A stretch of 64,000 nucleotides of DNA from Marinilactibacillus sp036039175 (GCF_036039175.1 NZ_JAYXKP010000005.1:124001-188000); one strand, 5' to 3'. Shown: positions 7,580-15,779, counted from the first letter of the stretch. The notes: generated by a model not told the origin, from the letters alone. Made by a program: numbers and translations.

Positions 7580-8731
7580 ATGATGGACGTTAGAGAAGAA
7601 GCTTTAAAAATCAGCAAAGAAAAAGGTGGAAAGATTGAAGTAAATTCAAAAGTTTCCATCGAATCAATGGAAGATCTAGCCATTGCCTACACACCCGGTG
7701 TAGCGGCTGTGAGTTCTGCTATCGCCGAAAATAAAGAAGCTGTTTACACCTATACGTCTAAAAAGAATCTGGTGGCTGTTGTCACTGACGGATCCGCTGT
7801 TTTGGGGCTAGGAAATATTGGTCCGGAAGCCGCTATTCCAGTTATGGAAGGAAAAGCTGCTTTATTCAAGCGTTTTGCCAATGTTGATGCTGTTCCTATC
7901 TCTCTTGACACTCAAGATGTCGAGGAAATTATTTCTCACGTGCAAGCTATTGCACCTTCATTCGGTGGTATTAATTTGGAAGACATCAGCGCACCACGTT
8001 GCTTTGAAATCGAGCGTCGTTTGAAAGAATCACTAAACATTCCAGTATTCCATGATGACCAACACGGTACAGCGATTGTTGTTTTAGCTGCAGTATATAA
8101 CGCTTTGAAATTAACAGAAAAAAACATTGACGACGTTAGAGTCGTAGTTAATGGTGGTGGTGCTGCAGGAATTGCTATTTCAAAACGTCTTCTCTCTGCT
8201 GGTGTAACAGATGTCTTATTAGTAGACAAAACAGGCATCATCTCTTCAAAAGATTCAACTCTTGAAGATCGCCATAAGGAAATTGCTGAGGTAACAAATA
8301 AAACAAATATCCATGGTGATTTGCACACTGCATTGAAAGGTGCGGATATTTTCGTTGGTGTTTCTGCTCCTAACGTTTTGAAAAAAGAATGGATCGCTGA
8401 TATGAACGACAAACCGGTTATCTTCGCAATGGCTAATCCAGAGCCAGAAATTAATCCTCAAGATGCAAAAGATGGTGGAGCTTTTATTGTAGGTACGGGC
8501 CGAAGTGACTATCCTAACCAAATCAACAACGTATTAGCGTTCCCGGGAATATTCCGTGGTGCCTTGGATGCTCGCGCAACAGATATCACAGATGATATGC
8601 AAATTGCCGCTGCCCAAGGGATTGCCAGTGTTATTCCTGATAATGAATTAACAGTAGACAATATCCTTCCCAACGTTTTTTCTGAAGGTATCTCAGATAT
8701 CGTTGCAAACAGTGTAAAAAATGCAAAATAG
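7580..8731 (+). CDS. NAD(P)-dependent malic enzyme (short, bacterial type)
   Basis: At 383 residues this is the compact form without a phosphotransacetylase-like C-terminal domain. Visible landmarks are the malate-binding YTPGVAAVS, the catalytic and metal region INLEDISAPRCFEIERRL, HDDQHGTAIVV, the dinucleotide motif VVNGGGAAGIAI and FAMANPEPEI. It converts L-malate to pyruvate and carbon dioxide, making NAD(P)H. AAGGAG precedes an ATGATG start, so either ATG may serve. No malate transporter or MaeKR regulator adjoins it, which differs from the malate utilisation clusters of some lactobacilli. Confidence 0.93.
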   Translation: MMDVREEALKISKEKGGKIEVNSKVSIESMEDLAIAYTPGVAAVSSAIAENKEAVYTYTSKKNLVAVVTDGSAVLGLGNIGPEAAIPVMEGKAALFKRFANVDAVPISLDTQDVEEIISHVQAIAPSFGGINLEDISAPRCFEIERRLKESLNIPVFHDDQHGTAIVVLAAVYNALKLTEKNIDDVRVVVNGGGAAGIAISKRLLSAGVTDVLLVDKTGIISSKDSTLEDRHKEIAEVTNKTNIHGDLHTALKGADIFVGVSAPNVLKKEWIADMNDKPVIFAMANPEPEINPQDAKDGGAFIVGTGRSDYPNQINNVLAFPGIFRGALDARATDITDDMQIAAAQGIASVIPDNELTVDNILPNVFSEGISDIVANSVKNAK

Positions 8732-8775
8732 TCCATTCTATTTTATTGTTTAACTTATATTAGAATACTTTTAGG

Positions 8776-8811
8776 AGTGGGACGAATCGTGATTCGTTCC
8801 GCTTTTTTTTC
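8776..8811 (+). terminator. Intrinsic terminator after the malic enzyme gene
   Basis: GGGACGAATC and GATTCGTTCC pair with a 2-base loop, followed by GC and eight T. Confidence 0.85.
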
Positions 8812-8832
8812 TAAAAACAACTTATTACGCAC

Positions 8833-8865
8833 AAAAAAAGCTAGGATTCTCATCCTAGCTTTTTT
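8833..8865. terminator. Second terminator, bidirectional, closing the candidate small RNA
   Basis: Perfect AGCTAGGAT and ATCCTAGCT arms (8839-8847, 8852-8860) with a 4-base loop, an A-run on the left and a T-run on the right. On the minus strand it is the natural 3' end of the structured region at 8871-8986. Confidence 0.85.
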
Positions 8866-9002
8866 CAGCAACTTTAGCAAAGCTAAAGTGAAGTATGATG
8901 TTCACAGCACCAGGGACTTCCGATACGCAACTTCCTGTTGTGTGCAATGCACATGTATCGTGCTTGACAGTCCACAAATGTGGACTAATCGACTCATCGC
9001 AT
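8833..9002 (-). ncRNA. Candidate independent structured small RNA of unknown family
   Basis: No plausible protein lies in 8866-9043, but stems are packed almost end to end: AGTCCAC with GTGGACT (8969-8986); CGATAC with GTATCG (8921-8926, 8955-8960) enclosing two hairpins, TGTGC-GCACA and CAAC-GTTG; GAAGT with ACTTC (8890-8894, 8916-8920); and ACTTTAGC with GCTAAAGT (8871-8889). Read on the minus strand, these follow a good promoter at 9009-9037 and end in a perfect terminator at 8833-8865, giving a transcript of about 170 nt. I could not match it to 6S, SRP, RNase P or tmRNA signatures. The 5' end is an estimate from the promoter. Confidence 0.5.
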
Positions 9003-9008
9003 GGACTA

Positions 9009-9037
9009 ACTATATCACATCAAAGTAAATAGTACAA
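9009..9037 (-). promoter_or_regulatory. Probable promoter of the candidate small RNA
   Basis: On the minus strand, TTGTAC (9037-9032), a 17-base spacer, then TATAGT (9014-9009). It lies just beyond the end of the SGNH hydrolase gene, reads away from it, and has no gene downstream except the structured region. Confidence 0.45.
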
Positions 9038-9043
9038 TACTTT

Positions 9044-9679
9044 TTAAAATTCAAGTTGATTTATCCAGGCTTCTTTGATTAAACCATGACCCGCAACAGT
9101 AGGATGTATTCCGTCCTCTCCTGTATAGTACGGGTAACCGTATTTGACTCCTTGCGCACTGAACAACCCATCTAATGGAATTAAATCTGTAAGATATTCA
9201 CGAGCCATCTTTCTGACAATATGAATTCTTTGATCCAAATCTTCTCTTACCTGAATTCTTTCTTTAGGATAGGGTAGGACAAACGGTTCCATCAGTACAA
9301 TTCTGGCATCTGTTCTCTGGATAAGCGATTTTAGCAAGAACCTATAGTCCTCTTCAAACTGCTCAATCGCACTAGCGTCCATACGTTTATCTATATTTAA
9401 CTGGTGAGAGGAATCATTGATTCCTACAAGAATAGACACGATGTCTGGGTTAAGATCAAGACAATCCTCTTCCCATCTCGCTTTCAAATCAACCACTTTA
9501 TCTCCAGAAATTCCCCTGTTATAAAATGTCAGTTGGTCCTCTGGGAATGCAGCTTGCAACTCAGCAGCTACCATAAGCGGGTACCCTTTTCCTAAATCAT
9601 TCGGATTAGAACGATCTCTGTCTACATCCGTAATGCTGTCTCCGATAAATAAGATTTTATCTTGTTGTTTGATTTTCAT
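9044..9679 (-). CDS. SGNH/GDSL-family hydrolase
   Basis: The 211-residue protein shows all four SGNH blocks: FIGDSITDVDRDR near the start (nucleophile Ser16), the Gly of NRGISGDKV, the Asn of LVGINDSSHQ, and DGIHPTVAGH near the end with catalytic Asp and His. No signal peptide is visible, so it acts inside the cell. Such enzymes are esterases or lipases, often deacetylating sugars. It may share a promoter with the sugar kinase gene upstream, 82 bases away. Substrate cannot be read from sequence. Confidence 0.88.
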   Translation of the reverse strand: MKIKQQDKILFIGDSITDVDRDRSNPNDLGKGYPLMVAAELQAAFPEDQLTFYNRGISGDKVVDLKARWEEDCLDLNPDIVSILVGINDSSHQLNIDKRMDASAIEQFEEDYRFLLKSLIQRTDARIVLMEPFVLPYPKERIQVREDLDQRIHIVRKMAREYLTDLIPLDGLFSAQGVKYGYPYYTGEDGIHPTVAGHGLIKEAWINQLEF

Positions 9680-9761
9680 CTATTTGTCCTCGTTTCTCAT
9701 CTATAGTCACATATTCACTGCAATCAGTCAAAACTAAAGAAACTTAAAGCATACGTCTAAT

Positions 9762-10655
9762 TCAGCTATATCCTTCTAACGATTCATGCTTTTGCATAAA
9801 ATTATAGATAGCACCAATCAGGTTCGCATCATTTTTAAAGTGACACAATTCTACTACTGGTCTATATGGTGGAACTCTTAACCTTGAGAATAGAGCATCC
9901 ATTTCTTCATTGATTTTTTCAATAAGATCTGGTTTATTGGATACGCCACCGCCTAGTAATAGAACTTCTGGATCAAATGAATAAGCTAGATTATAGAGTC
10001 CTCTAACTAAGTAATGAAAAAAAGTCTGCACTTCTTCTTTTGCGATATCATCTCCTTTTTCTGCTAATTGGAATACTTCTTCCCCGCTTACTTTGTTTGT
10101 AGGAATATTCATCCGCTTAGCATATCTTCTAGCCATAGCAACCGCTGTACCAAGCTCACTGAACGTTCTTTCTCCATCTAATAACATGAATCCGAACTCT
10201 CCACCTAGTTGATGATGTCCGTGCTGTATTTCTCCATCTACTATGATTGCTCCACCTATACCGGTTCCGAGCACTACAAAGAGTACGTTACTTTTATCTA
10301 TCGCCGCACCTCTCCAGATTTCTGCTAGGCCTGCGCTATTAGCGTCATTTTCAAAAGATACTGGTAGCCCAAAGACTTTCTCTAATTCATCATAAATTGG
10401 AAAAAAATGGATATAAGGCACTTCACTGACACCTTCAATCTGTCTTTCAATCTGGTTTATTGCACCAGGTGCGGAAAACGCAACTCCCGAAAGAAAAAAT
10501 TGCTTTTCAAAGGTTTCTTTTACATGAAGTAACTGATTCTTTAATTCTTCCCAACTCTCAGGGGTCAAAAAGCTCCCTTTCTCCTTTAGACGATCCTCGT
10601 CCCAAATAGCATACTTAACTGAGGTTCCGCCTATGTCGAAAGCCAGTAAACTCAT
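9762..10655 (-). CDS. ROK-family sugar kinase
   Basis: The 297-residue protein opens with the ATP-binding LLAFDIGGTSVKYAIW, has the sugar-binding region FENDANSAGLAEIWRGA and the second phosphate loop LGTGIGGAIIVDGEI, then HHQLGGEFGFM. The usual CxCGxxGC zinc cluster of many ROK proteins is absent; that region reads MLLDGERTFSELGT, as in beta-glucoside kinase-like members. There is no N-terminal helix-turn-helix, so it is a kinase rather than a repressor. GGAGGGG precedes the ATG, and a cre-like box lies 31 bases upstream, which suggests carbon catabolite control. Confidence 0.88.
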   Translation of the reverse strand: MSLLAFDIGGTSVKYAIWDEDRLKEKGSFLTPESWEELKNQLLHVKETFEKQFFLSGVAFSAPGAINQIERQIEGVSEVPYIHFFPIYDELEKVFGLPVSFENDANSAGLAEIWRGAAIDKSNVLFVVLGTGIGGAIIVDGEIQHGHHQLGGEFGFMLLDGERTFSELGTAVAMARRYAKRMNIPTNKVSGEEVFQLAEKGDDIAKEEVQTFFHYLVRGLYNLAYSFDPEVLLLGGGVSNKPDLIEKINEEMDALFSRLRVPPYRPVVELCHFKNDANLIGAIYNFMQKHESLEGYS

Positions 10656-10685
10656 ATTACCCCTCCTAAAAAAACCACACTTAAA

Positions 10686-10699
10686 TGAAAGTGCTTTCT
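10686..10699. promoter_or_regulatory. Possible CcpA binding site (cre)
   Basis: TGAAAGTGCTTTCT is close to the palindromic catabolite-responsive element TGAAAGCGCTTTCA, with changes at two positions. It sits just upstream of the ROK kinase start, where it could repress or roadblock transcription. HPr kinase, which feeds this control system, is encoded at 50-51 kb. Confidence 0.45.
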
Positions 10700-10757
10700 T
10701 GATTATATCATGCTTGAGTATTTTTCGGAATATCTGTTTTCAAAGATTGAATACATT

Positions 10758-12377
10758 TTACCATGTAGCAATGTGTCCGTCAGCTCTCGGCTCTGTACCA
10801 CCAATTAGCACACCATTTGATTCTCTAAGAATAATTTGTCCTCTACCAAATAGTCCTTTCCCAGGTACAATCGTGACTTCATGTCCTCGTTTTATCAAAT
10901 CTTCAATGATACTTAACGGCATTTCTGGTTCAATGGATACTTTCTTGCCTTCATCCCAGTGCCATCTTGGAGCATCAAGTGCATTTTGTGGATTCAAATG
11001 AAAGTCAATTATGGAACTAACAACCTGTAGATGTGCTTGTGGCTGCATTTGTCCTCCCATTATTCCAAATGGCCCAACTGGCTGGTTTCCTTTAGTAATA
11101 AATCCAGGAATGATTGTATGAAAAGGTTTTTTATTTGGACCGACAACATTTGGATGGCCTTCTTCCATTGTAAACCCGCACCCTCTATTCTGCAGGCTTA
11201 CCCCATATTCTGGTACCACAACACCGGAACCAAATCCCATATAATTGCTTTGAATGTAAGAAATCATATTACCTTCTTCATCCGCAGCAGCTAGATAAAC
11301 GGTCCCCGAATAATCTCGAATACCGGGTTTTGGATCTAGTGCTTCTTCTTGTACCAGAGCCGCTCGTGTCTTGGCGTAGTCTTTTGAAAGCAGTCTATCA
11401 ACGGTTTCGTTCATATGCTTTAAGTCTGTTATGGTTGCTTGACCGTCACTGAATGCCAATTTTACAGCTTCAATTTGCTTGTGAATCGTCTCTGGATCGT
11501 CTTTTCCTTTTAATTCAAGATTTTCTAGTATGGATAAGGCCATTAATGCGATGATACCTTGTCCGTTTGGTGGCATTTCCCAAATATCGTAGCCTTTATA
11601 GTTCGTCGAAATTGGCACTATCCATTCAGGTTTGTACTCTTTTAAATCTTCTTTTCTAATAAAACCTTGATAGTTTTTTGAAGTACGGTCGATTGCTTCT
11701 GCTATTTCCCCTTTATAGAAAGCTTCTCCATCCGTTTCTCCAATCAATCGAAGTGTTCTAGCGTGGCCTTTGGAAGACCATATTTCTCCAGGTTCAATCG
11801 GGTGCCCCTCTGGAGCGAACGTACTAAACCAAGTTTCTAATTCTGGAAATTGCTCCAGTTTTTTCTTCAGTATCTTAAACGTTCTTTTCCATGCATTTGA
11901 TACAACATTTGAAACAGGAAACCCATCTTCTGCAATCTTAGCTGCTGGTTCCAATACCTCTTTTAAGGGCAACTTTCCATGTTTCTTATTTAATTCTACC
12001 CACCCCGCTGGTACGCCTGGTACAGTAATTGGATCGATTCCGTGTGTAGGAATCTCTTCATGTCCTTTTTTTAATAAATTCTCTCTTGTTAGTTGCTCTG
12101 GAGCATGTCCGCTGGCATTGAGTCCGTACAATTCTCCATCTTTCCAAAGAATAGAAAAGCTATCTCCCCCTATGCCATTCGATCCTGGTTCTACAACTGT
12201 CAAAGTTGCGGCCGCTGCGATTGCCGCATCAATTGCGTTTCCTCCTTTTTTCAAGATTTCTAATCCTGCTTGGGAAGCTAATGGGTGCGAACTAGCAACC
12301 ATCCCTTTTTTCCCATATACAAGTTCTCTTCTAGACGCATAATGGAATACCCCTGCATCAAATTCTGGAATCGTCAT
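10758..12377 (-). CDS. ggt: Gamma-glutamyltransferase-family protein, apparently intracellular
   Basis: The 539 residues cover both subunits of the family. The autocleavage and nucleophile threonine is most likely Thr359 in DYSGTVYLAA, followed by YIQSNYMGFGSG and later PFGIMGGQMQPQAH. No signal peptide is visible, unlike secreted gamma-glutamyltransferases, which resembles the cytoplasmic YwrD group. It could cleave or transfer the gamma-glutamyl group of glutathione or related amides, which would fit the glutathione enzymes elsewhere in the window. A terminator separates it from the glyoxalase gene upstream. Some family members are cephalosporin acylases, so substrate is uncertain. Confidence 0.85.
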   Translation of the reverse strand: MTIPEFDAGVFHYASRRELVYGKKGMVASSHPLASQAGLEILKKGGNAIDAAIAAAATLTVVEPGSNGIGGDSFSILWKDGELYGLNASGHAPEQLTRENLLKKGHEEIPTHGIDPITVPGVPAGWVELNKKHGKLPLKEVLEPAAKIAEDGFPVSNVVSNAWKRTFKILKKKLEQFPELETWFSTFAPEGHPIEPGEIWSSKGHARTLRLIGETDGEAFYKGEIAEAIDRTSKNYQGFIRKEDLKEYKPEWIVPISTNYKGYDIWEMPPNGQGIIALMALSILENLELKGKDDPETIHKQIEAVKLAFSDGQATITDLKHMNETVDRLLSKDYAKTRAALVQEEALDPKPGIRDYSGTVYLAAADEEGNMISYIQSNYMGFGSGVVVPEYGVSLQNRGCGFTMEEGHPNVVGPNKKPFHTIIPGFITKGNQPVGPFGIMGGQMQPQAHLQVVSSIIDFHLNPQNALDAPRWHWDEGKKVSIEPEMPLSIIEDLIKRGHEVTIVPGKGLFGRGQIILRESNGVLIGGTEPRADGHIATW

Positions 12378-12402
12378 GTCTTTCTCCCCTATTCTAAGTA
12401 TG

Positions 12403-12438
12403 AAAGTAAGCTCGAGAAAAATTTCTCGAGCTTACTTT
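12403..12438 (-). terminator. Long perfect hairpin between glyoxalase and ggt genes
   Basis: The arms AAAGTAAGCTCGAGAAA and TTTCTCGAGCTTACTTT are fully complementary over 17 bp with a 2-base gap. It is placed to end the glyoxalase transcript; the T-tract beyond the stem is short. Confidence 0.7.
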
Positions 12439-12458
12439 GTAAAACTATTTAACTTTAC

Positions 12459-12842
12459 TTATTTATCTTGAATAACTTCGATTTTGTAACCGTCTGGATC
12501 TTTGATAAAGAAGTAGTTAGCTGCTCCGTCGGATAATCCTTTTAATCCAGTTACTTCGTATTCCGTTTTGCTGTATTCTTCATGTGTAGCTTGCAGATCA
12601 TCAACACTGATCGCCACGTGACCATAACCGTTACCAATTTCATAAGGTTCTTCTTGGTCATAGTTATACGTTAATTCTACTTCATAGGTATCTCCTGGTA
12701 ATGCAAGATACACTAAAGTGAATTGATCATCTGGATAATCCAATTTTTTTGTAATTTCCATACCTAATACGTTTGTATAAAAATCGACTGATTTATCAAG
12801 ATCTTTAACTCTAATACACGTGTGTAATGCTTTTTTAGCCAT
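12459..12842 (-). CDS. gloA: Lactoylglutathione lyase (glyoxalase I)
   Basis: The 127-residue protein is the standard length and holds the two-repeat vicinal-oxygen-chelate fold. Likely metal ligands are the His of ALHTCIRVKDL, the Glu of YEVELTYN, the His of YGHVAISVDDL and the final Glu of GYKIEVIQ. It isomerises the hemithioacetal of methylglyoxal and glutathione. The GNGYGHVAI motif is typical of true glyoxalase I rather than unassigned relatives. Together with glutathione reductase and formaldehyde dehydrogenase in this window it indicates a cell that holds glutathione. Confidence 0.9.
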   Translation of the reverse strand: MAKKALHTCIRVKDLDKSVDFYTNVLGMEITKKLDYPDDQFTLVYLALPGDTYEVELTYNYDQEEPYEIGNGYGHVAISVDDLQATHEEYSKTEYEVTGLKGLSDGAANYFFIKDPDGYKIEVIQDK

Positions 12843-12946
12843 ACTGATTCCTCCTGTAAATTAAGTGATATATTTATTCTGCCTTATATTTCAAGATGGG
12901 TCAAGTAAATGAAAAGACGTCAGTTCATCACTCTTATCTGATCCCA

Positions 12947-13327
12947 TTATCTCTCGTATAATTCTAGTGGTAACTGGTCAGGATCTTTGAAAAAAGTAAA
13001 TCGTTTATTTGTAACAGGATCTACTCTAATCGGTTCAACTTCTACACCTTTATTTTCAAGCCAGTTAACAGCTTTCTCAATATCCTCAACCTCAAAACAT
13101 AGGTGTCTCAAACCTTGTGCCTCTGGTGTACTCGGTCTTTTAGGAGGATCAGGAAACGAAAAGAGTTCTATTTGAGCATCTCCAATCGCAAGATCTAATT
13201 TATAGGAGTCTCGTTCTTCTCGGTAAAGCTCGTGGATAATTTCAAGTTCAAGAACTTCTGTGTAAAACTTCTTTGATTCTTCATAATTAGAAGCGATAAT
13301 TGCGGTATGATGAATACGTTCTAACAT
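12947..13327 (-). CDS. VOC-family (glyoxalase-like) protein
   Basis: The 126-residue vicinal-oxygen-chelate protein keeps candidate metal ligands in RIHHTAIIASNYEES, the Glu of QIELFSFPD, the His of LRHLCFEVEDIE and the Glu of LPLELYE. The sequence resembles the YaeR/GloA2 group of small uncharacterised lyases rather than glyoxalase I. It is preceded by AAAGGAG and separated from gloA by 104 bases on the same strand, so the two may be co-transcribed. Confidence 0.82.
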   Translation of the reverse strand: MLERIHHTAIIASNYEESKKFYTEVLELEIIHELYREERDSYKLDLAIGDAQIELFSFPDPPKRPSTPEAQGLRHLCFEVEDIEKAVNWLENKGVEVEPIRVDPVTNKRFTFFKDPDQLPLELYER

Positions 13328-13472
13328 CGTAAGCTCCTTTCAGTTTTAATTATAGTATACAATAAATAATGCGTTAAATGGTCCATTTGAATTGAATAAA
13401 TTATCTATTTGAAGCATACTATGGATGTACAATTGGAGCGTTATTAGTATGGGACTTGGAAGGATGATCATA

Positions 13473-13610
13473 ATGAATACAATCATTTTAATGACTTTGA
13501 CAGGATTAATGACTCTTATACCGACTGCGTTATTCGTATCTTTTTTTAACACTAATCAACCAGAAAAAGTTCGCGTTCGTGTGGATGAAGATCAAGATTT
13601 TTATAGATAG
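13473..13610 (+). CDS. Small membrane protein, 45 residues, unknown function
   Basis: The ATG at 13473 has GGAAGG nine bases upstream. The protein has one membrane segment (about residues 3-25), then a short polar tail ending in RVRVDEDQDFYR. It ends 8 bases before a good plus-strand terminator and belongs to no visible operon, which supports a separate small transcript. I do not recognise it. Overlapping open frames on the minus strand lack ribosome sites. Confidence 0.55.
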   Translation: MNTIILMTLTGLMTLIPTALFVSFFNTNQPEKVRVRVDEDQDFYR

Positions 13611-13617
13611 AAAGAAG

Positions 13618-13643
13618 CGACTCCCATATGGGGGTCGTTTTTT
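13618..13643 (+). terminator. Intrinsic terminator after the small membrane protein gene
   Basis: CGACTCCC and GGGGGTCG pair around ATAT, followed by six T. Confidence 0.75.
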
Positions 13644-13696
13644 GTTTGAAAACAAATCTACTTCGGTGTATATTAAGTAAACTTAGTATAGAAAGG

Positions 13697-14623
13697 GTGT
13701 TTGCGATCTCACTAGTCATTTTAGAACAATTAGCAACGATGTTTTTTATTATGCTTTTCGGTTTCATGCTCGTACGTATAAAGATTCTAGATATGGTTGG
13801 TAGCCAGCAAATTGCCAATATGACTACTAAATTTGTTATTCCAATCGTTTTGATGATGTCCTTTCAACAACCCTACGATCCAGCACAGCTCTCTTTATTA
13901 CTTTTTACTTTTATAGGCGCACTATTACTTATGATTTCCAGAATCATCTCTGCCAGGTTACTAATGAGAAAAGGAACCAAGATTGATCAATTCGCAGTTG
14001 TATTTTCTAATACTGCATTTGTAGGTATCCCCATCATTTTTCCGTTATTAGGATATCAGGGCATCTTTTATCTTTCAATGTACATCGTCGTTTCAAGCGT
14101 TCTTCAGTTTACATATGGTATCTGGATTTTATCTGAAGGAAAACAAGCTATGACGATTCGCCAAGCATTTTTAAATCCTGCTTCAATTGGTGCATTTATC
14201 GGTTTCGTTTTATATATGCTTCAAATCGAGTTGCCAAACGTTTTATATAATGGTTTAGATAAAATTGCGGATACGAGCTCTCCTTTGGGCATGATTTTAC
14301 TTGGCGGTTACCTTGCTAGAAGCCGCTTAAAAGAAATTTTTATGGTTAAAAATAATTACTGGACTGTAATGGTTCGTTTACTCATTACGCCCTTAATAGG
14401 ACTAGTCATTATTTGGCTCTTACCCATTCAGAATCAATCTGTTCTACTCGTATTGTCTATCGCAAACTGTACACCTACAGCAGTAAACACCGCTCTATTT
14501 TCTCAATTGTATGGTGGGGATTACGAATATGGGGCTCGACTAGTTGTTCTTGCCAGTCTCCTTGCCATGGTCACTATGCCAATCATGATTACCTTATCTA
14601 ACTTGTTATTATCTATCAATTAG
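13697..14623 (+). CDS. AEC-family (auxin efflux carrier-like) permease
   Basis: About 308 residues with ten membrane segments in the two halves typical of the family. The conserved opening LEQLATMFFIMLFGFMLV is followed by VFSNTAFVGIPI, then LGMILLGGYLA and ANCTPTAVNTALF. The start is uncertain: a GTG at 13697 follows a GAAAGG that is nearly too close, and the longest frame (from 13628) would begin inside the preceding terminator. Bacterial members export or import small organic acids such as malate or malonate, though the substrate here is unknown. Confidence 0.82.
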   Translation: MFAISLVILEQLATMFFIMLFGFMLVRIKILDMVGSQQIANMTTKFVIPIVLMMSFQQPYDPAQLSLLLFTFIGALLLMISRIISARLLMRKGTKIDQFAVVFSNTAFVGIPIIFPLLGYQGIFYLSMYIVVSSVLQFTYGIWILSEGKQAMTIRQAFLNPASIGAFIGFVLYMLQIELPNVLYNGLDKIADTSSPLGMILLGGYLARSRLKEIFMVKNNYWTVMVRLLITPLIGLVIIWLLPIQNQSVLLVLSIANCTPTAVNTALFSQLYGGDYEYGARLVVLASLLAMVTMPIMITLSNLLLSIN

Positions 14624-14665
14624 TGTGTATAATATAATAAAATCGTTTAAAAAGGAGAGAACAGT

Positions 14666-15037
14666 ATGAAAGAATTTGAAGATTATCTTGAATCTATTGA
14701 CGATATAGAACAAAGAGATAGAATGACAGAAATCTTAAATAGAATAGCTCTCACATTTCCTAATTTAGTTCCACGCATTGCTTGGAATCAGCCGAATTTC
14801 ACGGACCATGGGACATTTATTATCGGATTCAGTATAGCAAAGCATCACATTTCTATCGCTCCAGAAAAGAAAGCTCTCCAGCAGTTTGTAATAGAAATCA
14901 GTGAAGACGGTTATACAACCACAAAAGAACTCATTAAGATCAAAGACACCCAAGAAATCAATTTCGATTTACTCGAAAAAATCATTCAGTTCAATATTGA
15001 AGACAAAAAAGATTGTCAAACTTACTGGAGAAAGTAA
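14666..15037 (+). CDS. DUF1801 (YdhG-like) protein
   Basis: The 123-residue protein carries DUF1801 features: a helical start (FEDYLESIDDIEQRDRMTEIL), the Pro-Arg region LVPRIAWNQPNF, the IIGFSIAKHHISIAPEK core and a C-terminal helix ending YWRK. The family is related to frataxin-fold iron-binding proteins and its role is unsettled. AAAGGAGAG precedes the ATG. It lies 42 bases after the AEC permease and ends at a strong terminator, so the two may form one operon. Confidence 0.82.
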   Translation: MKEFEDYLESIDDIEQRDRMTEILNRIALTFPNLVPRIAWNQPNFTDHGTFIIGFSIAKHHISIAPEKKALQQFVIEISEDGYTTTKELIKIKDTQEINFDLLEKIIQFNIEDKKDCQTYWRK

Positions 15038-15039
15038 AA

Positions 15040-15082
15040 GAACAGGAGAGTAGCTGAAAATAGCCACTCTCCTGTTCTTTTA
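15040..15082. terminator. Intrinsic terminator after the DUF1801 gene
   Basis: AACAGGAGAGTAGCT pairs with AGCCACTCTCCTGTT around a short loop, followed by a T-rich run. It may also end the convergent tRNA-Leu transcript. Confidence 0.8.
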
Positions 15083-15095
15083 TTCCATTCATTTA

Positions 15096-15179
15096 TGCAC
15101 ACGAGAAGACTCGAACTTCCACGGGGCTACGCCCCACCAGCCCCTCAAGCTGGCGCGTCTACCATTCCGCCACGTATGC
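15096..15179 (-). tRNA. tRNA-Leu, anticodon GAG
   Basis: On the minus strand the acceptor arm GCATACG pairs with CGTGTGC, with A as discriminator. The anticodon stem CCAGC-GCTGG encloses TTGAGGG, giving GAG. A long variable arm (GGGGC with GCCCC) marks a class II tRNA, and the T arm contains GTTCGAGTC. The length is 84 nt, and CCA is not encoded. Confidence 0.95.
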
Positions 15180-15239
15180 TAACCGATACAATCACTATCA
15201 TAACAACGTTTCTCGAATGTGTCAATCCTCTTTTTTGTG

Positions 15240-15713
15240 TCAGCTTCTATTTTGAATGGCTTCTTTTCCTAACAGTTTGAGTCTTCCTCTACAATTAGAA
15301 CAGACATATTTTTCTGTATTCACTCTTCTTTTACGATGATATAGTTGTCCACAATCAGAGCACTGATATTTCCATAACTGCTCGACAGGTTTTCTTTCCT
15401 TTAAGGCAGGTGTGAATCTTAATCCACCCACTTCTTTTAATAAAGCTTTGAAATCTGCATCTTGATGTCGGTGACCTTTTCCTTCTAAGTGCAAGTGGTA
15501 GTGACACAGTTCATGCTTGACGACCCCTTCAAAAATATCCATTCCTAACACTTCCAAAACAAGTGGATTAAAGTCTAAGTTATGCGTGTTGAGAAAGTAT
15601 CTTCCTCCAGTAGTCTTCAGACGTTTATTGAATGTCGCTTTGTGTCTAAAAGGTTTAGAGAAAACACTGAGTGATTGTTCTTCAACGAATGCCTGTAGCT
15701 TAATCTGATCCAT
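15240..15713 (-). CDS. SprT-like zinc metalloprotease-fold protein
   Basis: The 157-residue protein contains the HExxH-type motif HELCHYHLH and a C-terminal zinc ribbon of two CxxC pairs (CSDC and CSNC). This matches Bacillus YdcK of the SprT family, related to the DNA-protein crosslink protease SPRTN. The biological substrate in Firmicutes is unknown. It lies downstream of tex on the same strand, the same neighbour order as in Bacillus subtilis ydcI-ydcK, which supports the call. Confidence 0.9.
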   Translation of the reverse strand: MDQIKLQAFVEEQSLSVFSKPFRHKATFNKRLKTTGGRYFLNTHNLDFNPLVLEVLGMDIFEGVVKHELCHYHLHLEGKGHRHQDADFKALLKEVGGLRFTPALKERKPVEQLWKYQCSDCGQLYHRKRRVNTEKYVCSNCRGRLKLLGKEAIQNRS

Positions 15714-15734
15714 AGCTTACTCCCCTTATAATAA

Positions 15735-15763
15735 AGAACGAGATGCAAGCAAGCACCTCGTTT
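15735..15763 (-). terminator. Weak hairpin terminator between tex and sprT-like genes
   Basis: AACGAGATGC pairs with GCACCTCGTT around six bases. The minus-strand T-tract is interrupted, so partial read-through into the SprT gene is likely. Confidence 0.5.
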
Positions 15764-15779
15764 CAATCATTCAGTTCTT

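Noticed and set aside
7936..8412. 158-codon open frame opposite the malic enzyme gene
   Set aside because: Antisense shadow without a ribosome site or domain.
8833..9002. The candidate small RNA as 6S RNA
   Set aside because: The 5' and 3' ends do not pair into the long rod with central bubble expected of 6S RNA; the element is a chain of separate stems.
11770..12342. 190-codon open frame on the plus strand opposite ggt
   Set aside because: It lies wholly inside a well-supported gene on the other strand, has no ribosome site, and its Ser/Pro/Phe-rich composition is typical of an antisense shadow.
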